From the NCBI RefSeq assembly GCF_014384985.1, contig NZ_JACRSX010000001.1, positions 310,001 to 374,000 on the forward strand: a stretch of 64,000 nucleotides of DNA. Reading direction: 5' to 3'. Shown one piece after another: positions 63,028-64,000 of the stretch. This DNA is from Jutongia huaianensis. Lineage in GTDB: Bacteria; Bacillota; Clostridia; Lachnospirales; Lachnospiraceae. Made by a program: the position numbers and the translations under genes. The notes under the pieces were generated by a model. The model did no database searches. It was not told where the DNA came from and saw only the letters and a list, made by a program, of their open reading frames with translations. The stretch's first letter is position 1. Each line of letters starts with the position of its first letter.

Positions 63028-64000
63028 ATGAATCGAAAAAAAAGAACATATCTGACTGCAATATTTCTGGCTGCAGTCCTGCCACTGACAGGCATATTAT
63101 CCGGACTGCCGGAGGCCTCTGCGTCTGCCTCCTCCCTGTCCGTTATTGAGCATATTGATACCGCCAATAATAATGGTCTGATCCGTTCAAAATATGTGGA
63201 TGAAAATGGAAATGAGGTTACTATTGTTTCCCCAAAAAGCACCAGAAACACCCGTTCCGGCTTGTCTCTTCCCGATACCTACGATTCCCGTGAACAGGGT
63301 GCCGTAACTCCCATCAGGGATCAGGGAGTTACCGGAAGCTGCTGGGCCTTCGCCGCCATAAAAGCATTGGAATCTGACAGTATTCTGCAGAATCTGTCTG
63401 CTCTGGCCGGCACCGATTATTCGGAAAGTCATCTGGTCTGGTATACATATGATCCTCTGTCCGATAATACGGACCCATTATATGGAGATTATTTTTCTTC
63501 CCAGACAACCGATACCGGCGGATACTATAATCTCGGCGGCAACGCTTATTATGCCAGCTATATTCTGGCAGACTGGTGGGGCGCTGTGTCAGAAGACAAA
63601 GCTCCTTTCTCTGCTGACACCAATCAGACTCTGCGTAAAATGATCCGGTCGATGTCCTCAAAACCGGACACACTGCGTACGGAATCTGAGGTTCATCTGA
63701 AAAATATGGACTTTTATGATCCCTCAGATATCAGCGGCATCAAGGAAGCGGTTATGGAACATGGCTCTGTGGATGTGTCTGTATATTTTGATCCCTCCAA
63801 TATGTACCACACTTCCACCGTCACTTCTGCCTACGAATCCACTCACGATTCCGAGGATGCCAATCACTGTGTTACGATCATCGGATGGGATGACAGCTTT
63901 AATACCTTCTCTGAGAACGCACCTGCCTCCGGCGCATGGCTGATCGCCAACAACTACGGGGAGAATTATAAATATAGTACAAACGGATATTACTGGCTGT
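63028..64000 (+). CDS. Secreted papain-like cysteine peptidase (C1A), partial
   Basis: The gene runs off the right edge after 324 codons. The start MNRKKRTYLTAIFLAAVLPLTG is a signal peptide with a likely cleavage after SASA (about residue 34). The papain domain begins DTYDSREQGAVTPIRDQG and has the oxyanion Gln and nucleophile Cys in VTGSCWAFA (about residue 110), the His in DANHCVTIIGWDD and the Asn region in NNYGENYK. It is a secreted or surface peptidase; the C-terminus is unseen and may carry cell-wall-binding repeats. AAAGGAGA precedes the ATG. Confidence 0.88.
   Translation, partial: MNRKKRTYLTAIFLAAVLPLTGILSGLPEASASASSLSVIEHIDTANNNGLIRSKYVDENGNEVTIVSPKSTRNTRSGLSLPDTYDSREQGAVTPIRDQGVTGSCWAFAAIKALESDSILQNLSALAGTDYSESHLVWYTYDPLSDNTDPLYGDYFSSQTTDTGGYYNLGGNAYYASYILADWWGAVSEDKAPFSADTNQTLRKMIRSMSSKPDTLRTESEVHLKNMDFYDPSDISGIKEAVMEHGSVDVSVYFDPSNMYHTSTVTSAYESTHDSEDANHCVTIIGWDDSFNTFSENAPASGAWLIANNYGENYKYSTNGYYWL

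Overview
The window looks like chromosome of a spore-forming, anaerobic, gut-dwelling Firmicute, most likely a Lachnospiraceae member. The basis is: a complete spoIIA operon joined to spoVAA-spoVAB-spoVAC, families typical of that group (IreB, DUF3881, DUF6171, DUF5716, DUF5717, FapA-like DUF342), the hydrogenase maturase HydF, a bile salt hydrolase, strong GGAGG ribosome sites and sigma-A promoters. No tRNA, rRNA, insertion sequence or prophage is visible. The species cannot be named from the sequence alone.

Layout. 1-5.6 kb: RuvX (partial), IreB, MtaB, an HPr-like protein without its active histidine, ThiI with its cysteine desulfurase, and RsmE. 5.7-14.8 kb: a FliD-tail-like orphan, a YgiQ radical SAM protein, a HAD phosphatase, GalM, an Orn/Lys/Arg decarboxylase-family enzyme, RarA and YigZ. 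14.9-25.2 kb: a flippase-like protein, an ABC exporter whose ATPase has an internal amber stop, HydF, ProA, DegV, DUF3881 and a class A penicillin-binding protein whose catalytic motifs are nearly all lost. 25.3-28.3 kb: a lysine riboswitch controlling dapA, then a GH51 arabinofuranosidase and DUF6171. 28.3-31.1 kb: thiS-thiG-thiH-thiE without thiF.

31.1-37.9 kb is the accessory, damaged part. It holds the tail of a WYL regulator, a three-repeat type II CRISPR array, a cas9 that runs directly into the array and stops before RuvC-III, a divergent tracrRNA with its own promoter, a small EF-hand protein, a bile salt hydrolase, a 32-codon regulator remnant and a broken aminotransferase gene. No cas1, cas2 or csn2 is present. 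Either a deletion removed the middle of the locus or the assembly is chimeric at the repeats.

37.9-47.2 kb: the sporulation operon spoIIAA-spoIIAB-sigF-(small membrane protein)-spoVAA-spoVAB-spoVAC, a zinc-ribbon TPR membrane protein with a 50-residue upstream partner, FapA-like DUF342, and ValS. 47.3-51.8 kb: secreted and envelope genes, including a transglutaminase-like protein and an AlgX-like/MBOAT pair suggesting O-acylation of a surface polymer. 51.9-53.4 kb: infC-rpmI-rplT, with an ATT start and a long leader. 53.4-60.4 kb: a four-gene operon (DUF5717, DUF5716, a helical-repeat protein, a membrane coiled-coil protein) that may be an undescribed envelope or cytoskeletal machine. 60.5-64 kb: RfbC, a MerR-type regulator, a membrane protein and the start of a secreted papain-like peptidase.

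The most interesting signals are the cas9-array fusion with an intact tracrRNA, a 100-bp structured element found upstream of both thiS and infC, the degenerate penicillin-binding protein, and the DUF5716/5717 operon. All functional calls come from reading motifs; no database search was run.
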